A DNA stretch of 64,000 nucleotides from Pseudopelobacter sp964542535 (lineage in GTDB: Bacteria; Desulfobacterota; Desulfuromonadia; Geobacterales; Pseudopelobacteraceae). Where the stretch lies: assembly GCA_964542535.1 (NCBI GenBank), contig CAZIUE010000017.1, positions 12,816 through 76,815 on the forward strand. The letters are read 5' to 3'. Below the pieces are notes generated by a model. It had not been told where the DNA came from. It did no database searches and saw only the letters and a list, made by a program, of their open reading frames with translations. Within the stretch, counting starts at the first letter, position 1. Each line of letters begins with the position of its first letter. Position numbers and translations under genes: made by a program. Shown here piece after piece: positions 42,686-52,015 of this stretch.

Positions 42686-44883
42686 CCGTCCGCGGCCGCA
42701 TCGAGACGGTCTTCTACGCCGGGCCGCGGTTTTCCGCAGGCCGTCTCGTGACGGCCGACGGCGACGAGGTGCAGTTCGCCGGGCGGCTCTTCGCCCGTGA
42801 GAACGAACCGGTCGTGTTGAACGGCCGCTGGGTGACCCACCCGAAGTACGGCCGACAATTCGAGGTCGAGGGCATGGAATACGACCTCGATCTGGACGCC
42901 GACGGTCTCGCCAACTACCTGGCCAACCACCCGGAGATGAAAGGCATCGGCCCGGCTAAGGCCCGTCTGATCGCCGAACGCTTCGGTCATGATTTCGACC
43001 GGATCATCACCGACGATCCCGGACAAATCGCCGAGGCTGCAAGGCTGTCGTCGGACGCCGTACAAAAGCTCCGCGTGGAGTGGCTCAAGACGCGGGAGAC
43101 CAACAAGGCGGTCACCTGGCTGGCCGCTTTCGATCTCACCCATCACCAGGTGACGAGCCTGGTCAAAAAGTTCGGCAACGACGTGCTGGGACTGCTCAAG
43201 GCAGATCCATACATCATCGTGCGCGAGGTCCGCGGCTTCGGGTTCAAGCGCGTGGACAAGATCGCCCGCAAGATGGGCACCGCCAAAGACGACCCCGCGC
43301 GTATCCGGGCCGGTGTTCTCCACTGCGTAAACGAATCGCTGGACCAGGGCGACTGCTGGATCGAGTTCGAGGAGCTGGTCGACCAAGCCAACGTGCTGCT
43401 GGTCATGGACGTCCTCGACAGCCGGGACCGCATCGAGCAGGCGCTTGACCGGCTCATCGACGAGAAGGTCTTGGTCTGCGTCTCCCACGGCGGGAGGTTC
43501 CTGGTCGCCAAGCCAGAAATCCGCGCGATGGAGGAGTACCTGGCAAAGGTCTTCCGGAACGGCGGAGCGCCCAACCCGCACTTCCCCGACCGAGACCGCC
43601 TGCCCGACATGGTCGCGGAAACCGCGCCGCAGCTCAACGCGGGCCAGCGGCAGGCCGCCGTCACCGCACTTCGTCATTCGATTTCGCTCATCTCCGGCGG
43701 AGCGGGCAGCGGCAAGACCTTCACCGTATCCGCCATCACCGGCGTTTACGAAGAACAGGGACTGCGCGTCACCCTGGCCGCACCCACGGGCAAGGCCGCC
43801 AAGCGTCTCGAACAGGTCGTCGGCCATCCGGCGGGTACGATCCACCGGCTGCTGGGTTTCAACGGCAAAGACTACGCCCGGGGGCCGGACGATCCCATCG
43901 ACGCCGACGTAATCATCGTCGACGAGGTCTCGATGGTGGATGTGCCCCTGGCCTGGCACCTATTCCAGAGCATCGACCTCGAGCGGACCGCCGTGGTGCT
44001 GGTTGGAGACCACAACCAACTGCCTCCCGTCGGACCGGGCAATCTGTTGCGGGACCTGGTCCAGTCGCGGATGGTTCCCACGGTGCTCCTCGACCAGGTG
44101 GTTCGGCAGGCCGGCATCCTGAAGGAGAACAGCATCGCCGTCTTGAACGGCGAGGTCCGCAAGACGAGCGAAGCCGAACCATCCGGCCGACGGGCTTGGT
44201 ACGTGGTGGATCAGTTCACCGATCAATGGGACGCGCAGCGGTTCGTACTGGACCTCTTCGAGAATGTGCTCGTGGAACGCCTCGGGTTCGACCTGTTGAC
44301 CGATGTCCAGCTTCTGACCCCGACCCACAAGGGCCCGCTGGGCACACGCGAACTCAACTGCGAGCTGCAGCGTCTGGTGCAGCGCAGACTCTGGAATGTC
44401 GAAGCGCCCCCGACGCCCCCCGGTCGCCGGCCCAAGTTTCTCGCGCATGACAAGGTCATCCAGACCCGGAACAACTACGAGATCGGCGTCATGAACGGCG
44501 CGATGGGCATGGTTCTCCACGTCGGCCGCGACGGCTCTCTGAGCGTGGACTTCGACGGCATCCCGGTGGAGATCGAGGCCGGTTCGCCCAACCTGCAGGA
44601 CATCCAACTCGCCTATGCCCTGACGATCCACAAGGCCCAGGGCTCGGAGTTTCCATGCGCCGTGGTGGTGGTCCACAAGGCCCACTCCTTCATGCACCAC
44701 AGGAACCTTCTCTACACCGGCGTCACGCGGGCCAGACAGACGACGGTCCTCGTCGGGGACCGCTGGGGAATCTCGAACTGCGCCAGAAAGAGGAAACAGG
44801 ACGACCGCCGAACGTTCCTCTCCCTCCTGCTGGATGCAGGTCGCCTTGAGGAATCCCGTGTTCCCGCGACGACCGGTCAGTAG
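42655..44883 (+). CDS. RecD2-type DNA helicase
   Basis: A 742-residue SF1B helicase. N-terminal OB-like region, HhH motif (MKGIGPAKARLIAERFG, about residues 95-111), Walker A GGAGSGKTF (near 350), DEVSMVD (near 424), QLPPVGPGNLLRD, and the C-terminal LAYALTIHKAQGSEF with YTGVTRAR. It unwinds DNA 5' to 3'. Length and motifs fit RecD2 rather than RecD, and no RecBC genes are near. ATG 42655 with GGAAGG upstream lies inside the ERCC4 gene end, so translation is coupled. It probably serves phage recombination or replication. Confidence 0.92.
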   Translation: MRTRSNNQSVTVRGRIETVFYAGPRFSAGRLVTADGDEVQFAGRLFARENEPVVLNGRWVTHPKYGRQFEVEGMEYDLDLDADGLANYLANHPEMKGIGPAKARLIAERFGHDFDRIITDDPGQIAEAARLSSDAVQKLRVEWLKTRETNKAVTWLAAFDLTHHQVTSLVKKFGNDVLGLLKADPYIIVREVRGFGFKRVDKIARKMGTAKDDPARIRAGVLHCVNESLDQGDCWIEFEELVDQANVLLVMDVLDSRDRIEQALDRLIDEKVLVCVSHGGRFLVAKPEIRAMEEYLAKVFRNGGAPNPHFPDRDRLPDMVAETAPQLNAGQRQAAVTALRHSISLISGGAGSGKTFTVSAITGVYEEQGLRVTLAAPTGKAAKRLEQVVGHPAGTIHRLLGFNGKDYARGPDDPIDADVIIVDEVSMVDVPLAWHLFQSIDLERTAVVLVGDHNQLPPVGPGNLLRDLVQSRMVPTVLLDQVVRQAGILKENSIAVLNGEVRKTSEAEPSGRRAWYVVDQFTDQWDAQRFVLDLFENVLVERLGFDLLTDVQLLTPTHKGPLGTRELNCELQRLVQRRLWNVEAPPTPPGRRPKFLAHDKVIQTRNNYEIGVMNGAMGMVLHVGRDGSLSVDFDGIPVEIEAGSPNLQDIQLAYALTIHKAQGSEFPCAVVVVHKAHSFMHHRNLLYTGVTRARQTTVLVGDRWGISNCARKRKQDDRRTFLSLLLDAGRLEESRVPATTGQ

Positions 44884-44912
44884 CGAATGGACATTCTTGG
44901 AGCGGAGCGCGC

Positions 44913-47900
44913 ATGGCATTCGAACGTCAGGACAACGTGAGGGAGTATTACCGGCGGATCACCGAGGTCGACATCGGCATGGTCGCGCGGGAGTTGCTCG
45001 GCGCTCACGTCCTGCATGAATCCGACCGCCTGCTCCAATGCGACTGTCCGAACCACAGCAGCCAATCGCACCGGTCCCTCCATGTCATGCTCGACAAGCA
45101 GGGTTGGTATTGCTTCGGCTGCGGCGTCGGCGGCGACGTGCTCCAGCTCGTGGAGTTCATCCAGTCGGGCCGGGTAACACGGGGCCAGTCCGGCCCCATG
45201 CCGGAGAGCCATCAGCATGCCCGCGATTTCCTCGCGGCCAAGGCCGGGTTGCCGTCTTTGGCCAAGCACGGACTCTCGCCCGAGGAATTGGCGGAAGCTG
45301 AGGCGGAGCGCCTGGTCGAACTGCGGGTCCATGAGGTGCTGACGGCCCTGGCGGAACACTATCACGGGCGGCTCAAGGACAACCACGAGGTCCTCGAATG
45401 GCTTCGGTCCAAATACGGCCTGTCCGTGGAGACGGTCGACAGGCTCCTCATCGGCTATGCGGACAACGACGGCGACGAGGGAATCGTCCGGAAGTTGACC
45501 TGCAAGGAACGCGGTTTTTCCCCGCGGGATTTGGCGGCATCCGGCGCGTTCCGTCCCACCAACCAAGACGGACTCGATCCGTTCTTTGACCGGCGCATCG
45601 TGTTTCCCTACTGGAGCCGCGGTCGGGTCGTGTTCATGATCGGCCGCAAGACCCCGTGGACGCCTGACAAGCCATGGGAACAAGGAAAATACAAGAAGCT
45701 CCCGGTCCACGACGAAAACACCCGCAAGCACATAGCCCCGTGCATCGACAACAGCCACCTTTACAACGAGGACTGTCTGCTCGCCGATCCGGAGCGGTTG
45801 ATCATCACCGAGGGCGTGACCGACTGCATGTCGCTCATGGAACATGGCTTCCCGGCGGTTTCGCCGGTGACTGTCCGTATCCGCGAAGCGGATTGGGAGC
45901 GGCTTCTGCCGCGTCTTCGCAACGTGAAGACGGTATACGTCTGCCAGGACAACGAGATCTCTCAGGCCGGTTTGAACGGCGCGCTCAAGACGGCAGCGGT
46001 CCTTTCCGAGCACCGCATACAGACCCGGCTTGCGGTTCTCCCCCTGGACGAAAGACGCGAGAACGCCCGCCGGGAGTTACGGGACCGGTTCGCTCTCGAC
46101 GCCGCCGTGGGTGCCCGCGAACTGGCCAAGCGTCTCGACGGCCGGACCCCGGATGAAATCCGCGAAGCCGAGCGTCTGCTCTCCGAAGCCAAGATCGATG
46201 TCAACGACTACTTCTTGGCGGGTCACTCGGCCCAAGACTTCGAAGATCTGCTGGCGAAGGCCGAGACGCCCCTGGAATTCGGGATCTCCCATCTGCCGAC
46301 CGACGTCCCGGAGGAGGAGCGCAATCGGTTGCTCGAACCGATCCTGCGCGAAGCAGCATACCTCACCCCGCTGGAGCAGAACCGCCATCTAAAACTCGTT
46401 CAGGAGCGGTTCGGCAAGACGGGACTCTCGCTGGCCACGCTGCGCGAGCAAGTGCGGGCGGTGCAGAAAGAGCAGAGGTCCCAGGCCAGGCAGGAACGAA
46501 AGCGGGAGAAACGTTCATCGGATGCAACTCCCGGATCGTGCCGGGCGCGCATCGAGGAAGTGCTGCTTGCGACCGAAGAAGAACGCGGCGCGCCCGATTT
46601 CACGCTGGCCGCCGAGGCCGCCTACGATTGGTTCGCGGCCCACGGGGCCAGGTTCTTCCGCACGCCCCAGGGCGAACCGTTCATGTTCTTCGAGGACACG
46701 ATCCTGTGGATGGACACGCCCGACCGGGGCCGTAAGCGGCTCTACGCGTCCCTCATGTACAAGCATACCGGCATGGTGCAGACCACCGGCGGCGGCAGGA
46801 CGTTCTACGAGGTGCTTGCGAACCTGGCGGTGGAGCGCGGGCAGGTGCGGGAGCATTTTTCCTGGCTTCATACGGACGTGGCCAGGGAAACGGTCTACTT
46901 CAATCTGAACAACACCGACCACGAGATCGCCAAGATCACCCCCGAGGGGGTCGAAATCCTCAAGAACGGCGGCAATGCGGACGGCGTCATCCTGGACGGC
47001 TCGCGTAAGCTTGCTCCGATCCGTTTCCGCCCTGACGCCGATCCCGCGGAAGCCGACCGGCTCCTTGTAGACCTACTGCTCGACAATCTCACCTGCGCAC
47101 CGGGGGATCGGGTACTGATCCTCTCATGGCTTTCCTGTTTCCTTTTGATCGATTTCGCCGGCACGAGGCCCATGACCCGGTTCGAGGGTCCCGCAGGCTC
47201 GGGCAAGACCACCGCGAGCAAATTGATCTCGGCGCTGCTCTACGGCGAGCCCCAACAGAAGAAAAGCACCGATGCGGCCAACTACACCGACGGCTCGCAG
47301 AACCCGCTCATCGTCCTCGACAACATCGAGGTCAAACAGATGACCGAGGACCTGACGACCTTCATCCTGACCAGCATCACCGGCATCGCCAAGGAAAAGC
47401 GCAAGAGCGGCACGGACACCGAGACGGTCATCGAGCGGACCAAGTGCCTGCTCAACACCACGGGCATCGAACCACTGGGAGGGGAACTCGCGGAAATCCT
47501 ATCCCGCTCGTTTATCATCCGCTTCGATATGGACGAGCAGGCAAGCGATTGTTTCCTCGAAGCGAAAATTTTGGCCGCGCTCCGGGAGCACCGCGATCTG
47601 ATCGTCTCTTCCCTGATGAAACGCACGAGCCACCTGCTGGCCATGCTCCGGGCCGGCGCTCAAGAGAAGGTGATGCGGCTTTTGCACCAAAGCCTCGGAA
47701 ACCACAGCAAGCGGCGATGCAACGACTACCTGAGCCTCATGTATCTGATGATGCTCGCCGGGGAGCAACAGGATGTGATCGACCGGGCGCTGGAAGAACT
47801 CCATCCGCAGTTCGTGAGCCGGATCGCCACGCTCAACAACGTCAGCCTCGAGACCGCCCGCGAGTCGAATCCCATAGCCACCTGCCTGGCGGCGCTCTTC

Positions 47901-48233
47901 AAGGCCTACCGGCACGCGCTCGAAGCGGACCGGGAGAGCACCGCACTGAACGTCGCCAAGACCAACAAGGCGGCCTTCCTCGAACGCTACCAGCTCGATT
48001 TTCGGAACGAGACCACCGTCGAGGGCGCTCTGGCCCGCGACCTGTTCGTGGCCGTCAAACGCCTGTCCAAAGATTTCGGGCTGTCCTTCAGCATGAACTC
48101 GGTGCAGCAGTTCGCCCAGCGTTTTTCGAACGACTTGGACACCATCCGCCAGGCCGGGTTCGAGATCGCCGTCAACCGGTCGGAGCATTCCGTCCGGCGC
48201 ACCGCCACCTACGACATCACCTTCCTCGTCTGA
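44913..48233 (+). CDS. Phage primase-helicase fusion (CHC2 zinc, Toprim-like, AAA)
   Basis: A 1106-residue replication protein. The CHC2 zinc motif spans about 43-72 (CDCPNH, then WYCFGCGVGGD). A Toprim-like region follows (RLIITEGVTDCMSLMEHG, VKTVYVCQDNEISQAG, about 285-355). The C-terminal ATPase has Walker A FEGPAGSGKTTASKL (near 758), VLDNIEV and an arginine-finger region. It should prime and unwind the element's DNA. Ribosome site GGAG precedes ATG 44913. The iteron-like region lies immediately after its stop, the usual place for a phage origin. Confidence 0.9.
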   Translation: MAFERQDNVREYYRRITEVDIGMVARELLGAHVLHESDRLLQCDCPNHSSQSHRSLHVMLDKQGWYCFGCGVGGDVLQLVEFIQSGRVTRGQSGPMPESHQHARDFLAAKAGLPSLAKHGLSPEELAEAEAERLVELRVHEVLTALAEHYHGRLKDNHEVLEWLRSKYGLSVETVDRLLIGYADNDGDEGIVRKLTCKERGFSPRDLAASGAFRPTNQDGLDPFFDRRIVFPYWSRGRVVFMIGRKTPWTPDKPWEQGKYKKLPVHDENTRKHIAPCIDNSHLYNEDCLLADPERLIITEGVTDCMSLMEHGFPAVSPVTVRIREADWERLLPRLRNVKTVYVCQDNEISQAGLNGALKTAAVLSEHRIQTRLAVLPLDERRENARRELRDRFALDAAVGARELAKRLDGRTPDEIREAERLLSEAKIDVNDYFLAGHSAQDFEDLLAKAETPLEFGISHLPTDVPEEERNRLLEPILREAAYLTPLEQNRHLKLVQERFGKTGLSLATLREQVRAVQKEQRSQARQERKREKRSSDATPGSCRARIEEVLLATEEERGAPDFTLAAEAAYDWFAAHGARFFRTPQGEPFMFFEDTILWMDTPDRGRKRLYASLMYKHTGMVQTTGGGRTFYEVLANLAVERGQVREHFSWLHTDVARETVYFNLNNTDHEIAKITPEGVEILKNGGNADGVILDGSRKLAPIRFRPDADPAEADRLLVDLLLDNLTCAPGDRVLILSWLSCFLLIDFAGTRPMTRFEGPAGSGKTTASKLISALLYGEPQQKKSTDAANYTDGSQNPLIVLDNIEVKQMTEDLTTFILTSITGIAKEKRKSGTDTETVIERTKCLLNTTGIEPLGGELAEILSRSFIIRFDMDEQASDCFLEAKILAALREHRDLIVSSLMKRTSHLLAMLRAGAQEKVMRLLHQSLGNHSKRRCNDYLSLMYLMMLAGEQQDVIDRALEELHPQFVSRIATLNNVSLETARESNPIATCLAALFKAYRHALEADRESTALNVAKTNKAAFLERYQLDFRNETTVEGALARDLFVAVKRLSKDFGLSFSMNSVQQFAQRFSNDLDTIRQAGFEIAVNRSEHSVRRTATYDITFLV

Positions 48234-48259
48234 TCCTTTCCCCTGATGCCGCTCCCCTG

Positions 48260-48583
48260 TGCGAAGGGTACCCTTCGCAAACCGCGAAGGACCTTCGCAC
48301 CCGTAAACATCGTCATATCAAGCTGTTGAGCCGACACTGCGAAGGTGCGAAGGGTTTCAGGGGTTCACCCCCCCTTACTCAGAAAAAAATACCGCATGCC
48401 GTGATCCCGTGTCTCTCGCCGGATTACCGGTTGTTTTTTCGGTCCGCGCGAGAGTGACCCTCTCTACATCCTTCGCACCTTCGCATTCTTTATTCATATC
48501 TATCAGCAATATCAATCATCTACAGCATTGCGAAGGCCCATGCGAAGGTTCGAACCGCATTCATCGACCTTCGCACCTTCGCA
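48260..48583. other. Iteron-like cluster with AT-rich core, candidate replication origin
   Basis: At least twelve copies of GCGAAGG or its complement CCTTCGC lie in 324 bp, found as head-to-tail octamer pairs (TGCGAAGG twice at 48338-48353; CCTTCGCA twice at 48470-48485; CCTTCGCA twice at 48568-48583). Between the inward-facing groups at 48470-48485 and 48529-48548 is a 40-bp AT-rich stretch (48486-48525), unusual in this GC-rich element. The layout, repeats flanking a melting zone beside the primase gene, is that of a replication origin. Confidence 0.65.
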
Positions 48584-48584
48584 T

Positions 48585-48617
48585 CCCGGCGGTACGGACC
48601 CCGCTCCGGTAGGTATC
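48585..48617 (+). promoter_or_regulatory. Bipartite promoter-like element, copy 3
   Basis: CCCGGC at 48585-48590 (weaker first block), 13 bases, then CTCCGGTAGGTATC at 48604-48617. It starts right after the last iteron and lies 36 bp before the GTG of the next gene. Confidence 0.7.
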
Positions 48618-48653
48618 CCATGAAACGGAAACCACCCGATTGGAGCAGGGAAC

Positions 48654-49511
48654 GTGAGCCTTCTCGAACTCATGATGCAACAGACCGCCGGAGGATCGGC
48701 CCCGGTCGATACGAACAACCCATCGGTCGATGTCTCCAGGCCGGAGACAGCCGAAGTACCAGAGCGCAACGATCCCCAGGAAACCGTCGATTCCGATGGC
48801 ACCGCCCTCTATGCGGCCACGAATCTGGACTCCTGGGAAACCGACAAACCTCGATACTTCGCGCGGGACGTGGGCATGGACGGCATCTGCTATCGCCGTC
48901 TGGACCCGGAATACTACGCTTGGCTCCGGCACAAGATGGCGCTGGCCAAAAAAGCGCTGGAGGCAGGACGACTCGATTCCGCCGCCTTCGACGGATTGCG
49001 AACCCGCTTCAACGACATCCATGCATGGGCTGTCGCACGTTTCGGTGAGAACGAGCTTCTCGCCGCCGTTCGGAGCCTCGATCCCAAGACCTATCCTCCG
49101 CCATCGATTGACCCGGCAGCCCAGAGTCGTCCCGCTTGTGCCGCACCCGTCTCTCCGGTTGCATGTCCCCCTGCGCCGGATATTGAGCAATACCTTTACC
49201 CCAAGGACGGGGAGTGGCGTTTTACGGAGAAGGTCCCGCAATCGGCCATCGACAAGGTCGATGCCATCCGCGACCAGGCGCTCTCCCTCGGCTGGTCCGA
49301 GGTGCGGCTCTATCAGAACCGGGGACGGTTCCGCTTCCCCTGCGGCGAAGATTTCGGACTCGTCTGTTTCGTCGGCTACAACGAGCGCATCGGCGAAGTG
49401 ACCCGGCAGTACATCGAGATCATCGGCCCGCCACCGCGGGAGAACCGTCTTCGTTTTCACAACCCCGACGCGGATCAACCATGGCTCAAGAGAACGAATC
49501 CGGAAACATGA
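48654..49511 (+). CDS. Hypothetical phage protein (285 aa)
   Basis: Not recognised. GTG start at 48654, with GGAGCAGGGAA upstream and a bipartite promoter-like element 36 bp before. The first 50 residues are disordered and acidic. The middle (about 55-140) is helical (DPEYYAWLRHKMALAKKALE) and a Pro-rich linker leads to a C-terminal alpha/beta domain (VDAIRDQALSLGWSEVRLYQ, FGLVCFVGYNERIGEVTRQYIEII). It opens the block that leads to packaging genes. The next gene overlaps its end by 31 bp. Confidence 0.7.
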   Translation: MSLLELMMQQTAGGSAPVDTNNPSVDVSRPETAEVPERNDPQETVDSDGTALYAATNLDSWETDKPRYFARDVGMDGICYRRLDPEYYAWLRHKMALAKKALEAGRLDSAAFDGLRTRFNDIHAWAVARFGENELLAAVRSLDPKTYPPPSIDPAAQSRPACAAPVSPVACPPAPDIEQYLYPKDGEWRFTEKVPQSAIDKVDAIRDQALSLGWSEVRLYQNRGRFRFPCGEDFGLVCFVGYNERIGEVTRQYIEIIGPPPRENRLRFHNPDADQPWLKRTNPET

Positions 49512-49774
49512 AACGGCCCTACGCCAATGCCAGGGATGTCCTGCCGTCCGAGGTGCTCGACACCGTCCGGCAGCATTTCACCGGTCTCCTCTGGGTGCCG
49601 AGTGACGTGGGCTTCTACGAGGAACGCCGCAAGCTCGTGCTGGCGCTCAAGGGACAAGGCGTGCCTACCCGCGAAATTGCCCGGTTGTCCGGCGTGACAC
49701 CCCGCCGGGTGCGCCAGATCGTGGCTCAGAGCCGCGAGGAATCCATTCCGACGCATCGCGATCCGCTCCGGTAG
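49481..49774 (+). CDS. Small helix-turn-helix phage protein (97 aa)
   Basis: A 97-residue DNA-binding candidate with a homeodomain-like HTH at about 60-85: LKGQGVPTREIARLSGVTPR, RRVRQIVAQS. ATG 49481 lies inside the end of the preceding gene. The stop codon TAG is itself part of bipartite element copy 4, so the element overlaps the coding end. A packaging-site-binding role is possible because a terminase-like gene follows, but a transcription regulator is equally likely. Confidence 0.7.
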   Translation: MAQENESGNMKRPYANARDVLPSEVLDTVRQHFTGLLWVPSDVGFYEERRKLVLALKGQGVPTREIARLSGVTPRRVRQIVAQSREESIPTHRDPLR

Positions 49775-49779
49775 GTATC
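49747..49779 (+). promoter_or_regulatory. Bipartite promoter-like element, copy 4
   Basis: TCCGAC at 49747-49752, 13 bases, then CTCCGGTAGGTATC at 49766-49779. It overlaps the end of the HTH gene and lies 79 bp before the small-terminase candidate. Confidence 0.75.
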
Positions 49780-49858
49780 GAGGGGGTTTCCCCTGAAGAG
49801 GGCGAAATTCGCCCTCCGCCCCGAACCCCGAGATGCCGAAACGAAAAATGCGGTGACC

Positions 49859-50389
49859 ATGGCAGACGACAAGGCCCAAGACAGGATCGGAAAACACGAC
49901 GCGGGTCAGCTCAAACGCTGGCACCGCAACGCTGCGTCCGAGCAGGAGGTCCGCAAGACCGCCAAGGCGCGGACCGGCAGCGGCGCAGTCCCTGGCAACC
50001 AGAACAGCCTGCGCCACGGCATCTACGCCGACCGCTTCCTCTCTCCGGAGGAGCGTCCGCTCTTCGAGGCCATCATCGGCCAGCTCTACCAGGACTTCGT
50101 GTTCAACAAGAGCTCGGACTTCATGCAGGTCGAGTTGGTGGCGGTCTACTTCCTCAAGCTGGGCCGCGCTCAGGAGTCCGGCGACTGGGACGCCGCCGAG
50201 CGGCTGGACCGGATGATCCGCTGCCACCTCAAGGACCTCAAGGCCACCAAGATCGCCCGTGAGGGCGAGGCATCCCAGGGACCGGAGACGACGCCGGCTG
50301 AGTGGGCCACGGCTCTGCTTGAGAAACTGGCGGAGTCGCAGAAGAAACCGGCCCGGAAAACGACCGCGAGAGGGAAAACACGGAAATGA
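49859..50389 (+). CDS. Phage terminase small-subunit candidate
   Basis: A 176-residue protein with a basic start and the GNQNSLRHGIYADRFLSPEE segment often seen at the start of small terminase-like phage proteins, followed by helices (FMQVELVAVYFLKLGRAQES) and a Lys/Arg-rich tail. Located before the large terminase, as expected, although an antisense recombinase pair lies between. The start is ATG 49859 (an in-frame GTG two codons earlier is possible); the ribosome site is weak. DNA recognition for packaging is inferred. Confidence 0.6.
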   Translation: MADDKAQDRIGKHDAGQLKRWHRNAASEQEVRKTAKARTGSGAVPGNQNSLRHGIYADRFLSPEERPLFEAIIGQLYQDFVFNKSSDFMQVELVAVYFLKLGRAQESGDWDAAERLDRMIRCHLKDLKATKIAREGEASQGPETTPAEWATALLEKLAESQKKPARKTTARGKTRK

Positions 50390-50700
50390 GGTCGGATAAC
50401 ACCACCGCATGCCATGCAGCGACCCGCGAAACACGCGGACTTGCGGCCACCCCCGGCCTGGGAATGTCGGATAAGACGTGTTCTCTGACATTCCGAAGCC
50501 GCCGGTCAGCGGAAGGTTCTCTCAATCAATGCTTCCGCCCGGCTCCCGAAGGCTCCGATGCTGCCCGCATCATTGCCTGCGGATGTGTTCGGGGACGCGA
50601 CTGTAGGCTGACTGTCTCTTTCTTCTGTCATTGCCTGTCCGAAGGCGGGAATGGAAAAGCGGCCCGGGTGGACCGCTTGGCTTCCATGGTCGGCGGCGGA
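50390..50700. other. Gap with a dyad between the terminase candidate and the antisense recombinase
   Basis: 311 bp without a credible gene. GGAATGTC (50461-50468) pairs with GACATTCC (50487-50494), giving a hairpin or a dyad of recombinase-site size. The position, next to the 3' end of a tyrosine recombinase, makes a recombination site worth considering. Nothing else was seen. Confidence 0.4.
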
Positions 50701-51660
50701 TCAGAGGCGCTCGAGGGCGTCTTCCAGCGCGCCGTCCACGAGGTGGGTGTAGACCTGGGTGGTCGACAGGTCCCGGTGACCGAGGGCCCGCTGGACCACC
50801 AGGATATCTCCGGTCCGGCTGTAGAGGTGGGTGGCGAAGGTGTGCCGAAGCGCATGCGGGCTGAGTTTCTTGTCGATGCCCGCGGCTCGGAGCCAATACT
50901 CGAGCCGCCTGGCCACCTGCCGCTCGCCGAGCCGCTCCCCGCGGTTGGAGAGGAACATGGCCCGGCATTCGCCGTCGCCCCGGCGTCGGCGCTCGACCAG
51001 GTAACTCCGCAGGAGGGAGCGCAGGGTGGACTTTAGAAATTTCACTTGCGGGACGGAGCCCTTGGCGAGCACGCGGAGATGCTTGGCGTCGAGGTCCACG
51101 TCCTCGATGTCCAGGTCGACGAGTTCCTGCAGCCGGATGCCGGTCCCGAGGAAGACCTCGATGATGACGCGGTCCCGGATTGCCAGCGAGGATGCCCTGC
51201 CGCGAAGTTCCTTGAGCAGACGGCGATTCTCGGCCTCGGTCAGAAACTTGGGGGGAGTCCGGGGAAGCCTGCGAAGGGTCAACGACCCGGCTGGATTCTC
51301 CCGGACGATTCCGTTCAGCTCGGCCCAGGTGAAGAACGACCGGACGGCCGCCTTGAACCGGTGCATGGATGCCGGCGACCGCACCCCGCCCCCGGCCGAA
51401 GTCGTCACCTGCGGTGAGGTCAACGCCTCTTCGACCATGGCGTTGGTCACCTCGTCCGGGACGATTCCCGGATGCCTCCGGAGGAGCGCCTCTGACAAGT
51501 ACGACAGGTCGCGCAGGTATGCGCTGATGGTGTTCTCCGAACGTCCTTCGGCCGCGAGCCTCCTGCTGAAGGCTTCCAAAGCGTCGGTGAAACCGGGCCG
51601 CGCGCCGGAAGGCTCAGGACTGCTCAGCAGCCGGAGACTCGATGGCGTCGTGTTCGTCAT
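50701..51660 (-). CDS. XerC/D-like tyrosine recombinase, antisense in the packaging module
   Basis: A 319-residue tyrosine recombinase. The SAM-like core-binding domain is about 25-115; the catalytic domain has Arg in GTGIRLQELVDLD, Lys in VLAKGSVPQ, HALRHTFATHLY, GHRDLSTTQVYTH with the nucleophile Tyr. It is encoded against the surrounding phage genes, and its 5' end overlaps the 133-aa partner gene. The element already has a serine recombinase, so this is a second system, either for resolution or part of an inserted cassette. Confidence 0.92.
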   Translation of the reverse strand: MTNTTPSSLRLLSSPEPSGARPGFTDALEAFSRRLAAEGRSENTISAYLRDLSYLSEALLRRHPGIVPDEVTNAMVEEALTSPQVTTSAGGGVRSPASMHRFKAAVRSFFTWAELNGIVRENPAGSLTLRRLPRTPPKFLTEAENRRLLKELRGRASSLAIRDRVIIEVFLGTGIRLQELVDLDIEDVDLDAKHLRVLAKGSVPQVKFLKSTLRSLLRSYLVERRRRGDGECRAMFLSNRGERLGERQVARRLEYWLRAAGIDKKLSPHALRHTFATHLYSRTGDILVVQRALGHRDLSTTQVYTHLVDGALEDALERL

Positions 51661-52015
51661 TACGTTCTCCTCCTTTCTTGGCGCTCCGGCCCATGGGCGT
51701 GTCCTTGGGCAGAGGCAGCTTGTCGATGCGGCCGGTATCCTTGGCCCAGATCAGAAACATGCGGAGCACCCGCTTGGTCTTTTCGACCGTGGGCGCGGAG
51801 CGCTCCCGCCCGTTGGGCAGCTTGAGCAGCGCATCGGACTTGAAGAATTTTCCCACGTGGGGGATGAGGACAGCGGACAGTTTGCGCTCGGCACCGAAGA
51901 AGGCCTCGATCTGCTCGAAGTCCTTGCCGTAGGTGTAGAGCGTACGCTCCTTTTTCCCCTGGGTCCGCAGGTGTTCCAGATAGGCCTGTGCGGCCTGATG
52001 CAGGGTCTCATTCAT
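51614..52015 (-). CDS. Core-binding-domain-only recombinase partner (133 aa)
   Basis: A 133-residue protein resembling only the N-terminal SAM-like domain of phage integrases: LHQAAQAYLEHLRTQGKKER, LYTYGKDFEQIEAFFG, VEKTKRVLRMFLIWAKDTGR. There is no catalytic domain. It is read just before the full recombinase and overlaps it by 47 bp in another frame, so both are co-translated. A DNA-binding helper for the recombinase is the likely role. The small insert between the small and large terminase genes suggests acquisition as a unit. Confidence 0.75.
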   Translation of the reverse strand: MNETLHQAAQAYLEHLRTQGKKERTLYTYGKDFEQIEAFFGAERKLSAVLIPHVGKFFKSDALLKLPNGRERSAPTVEKTKRVLRMFLIWAKDTGRIDKLPLPKDTPMGRSAKKGGERNDEHDAIESPAAEQS

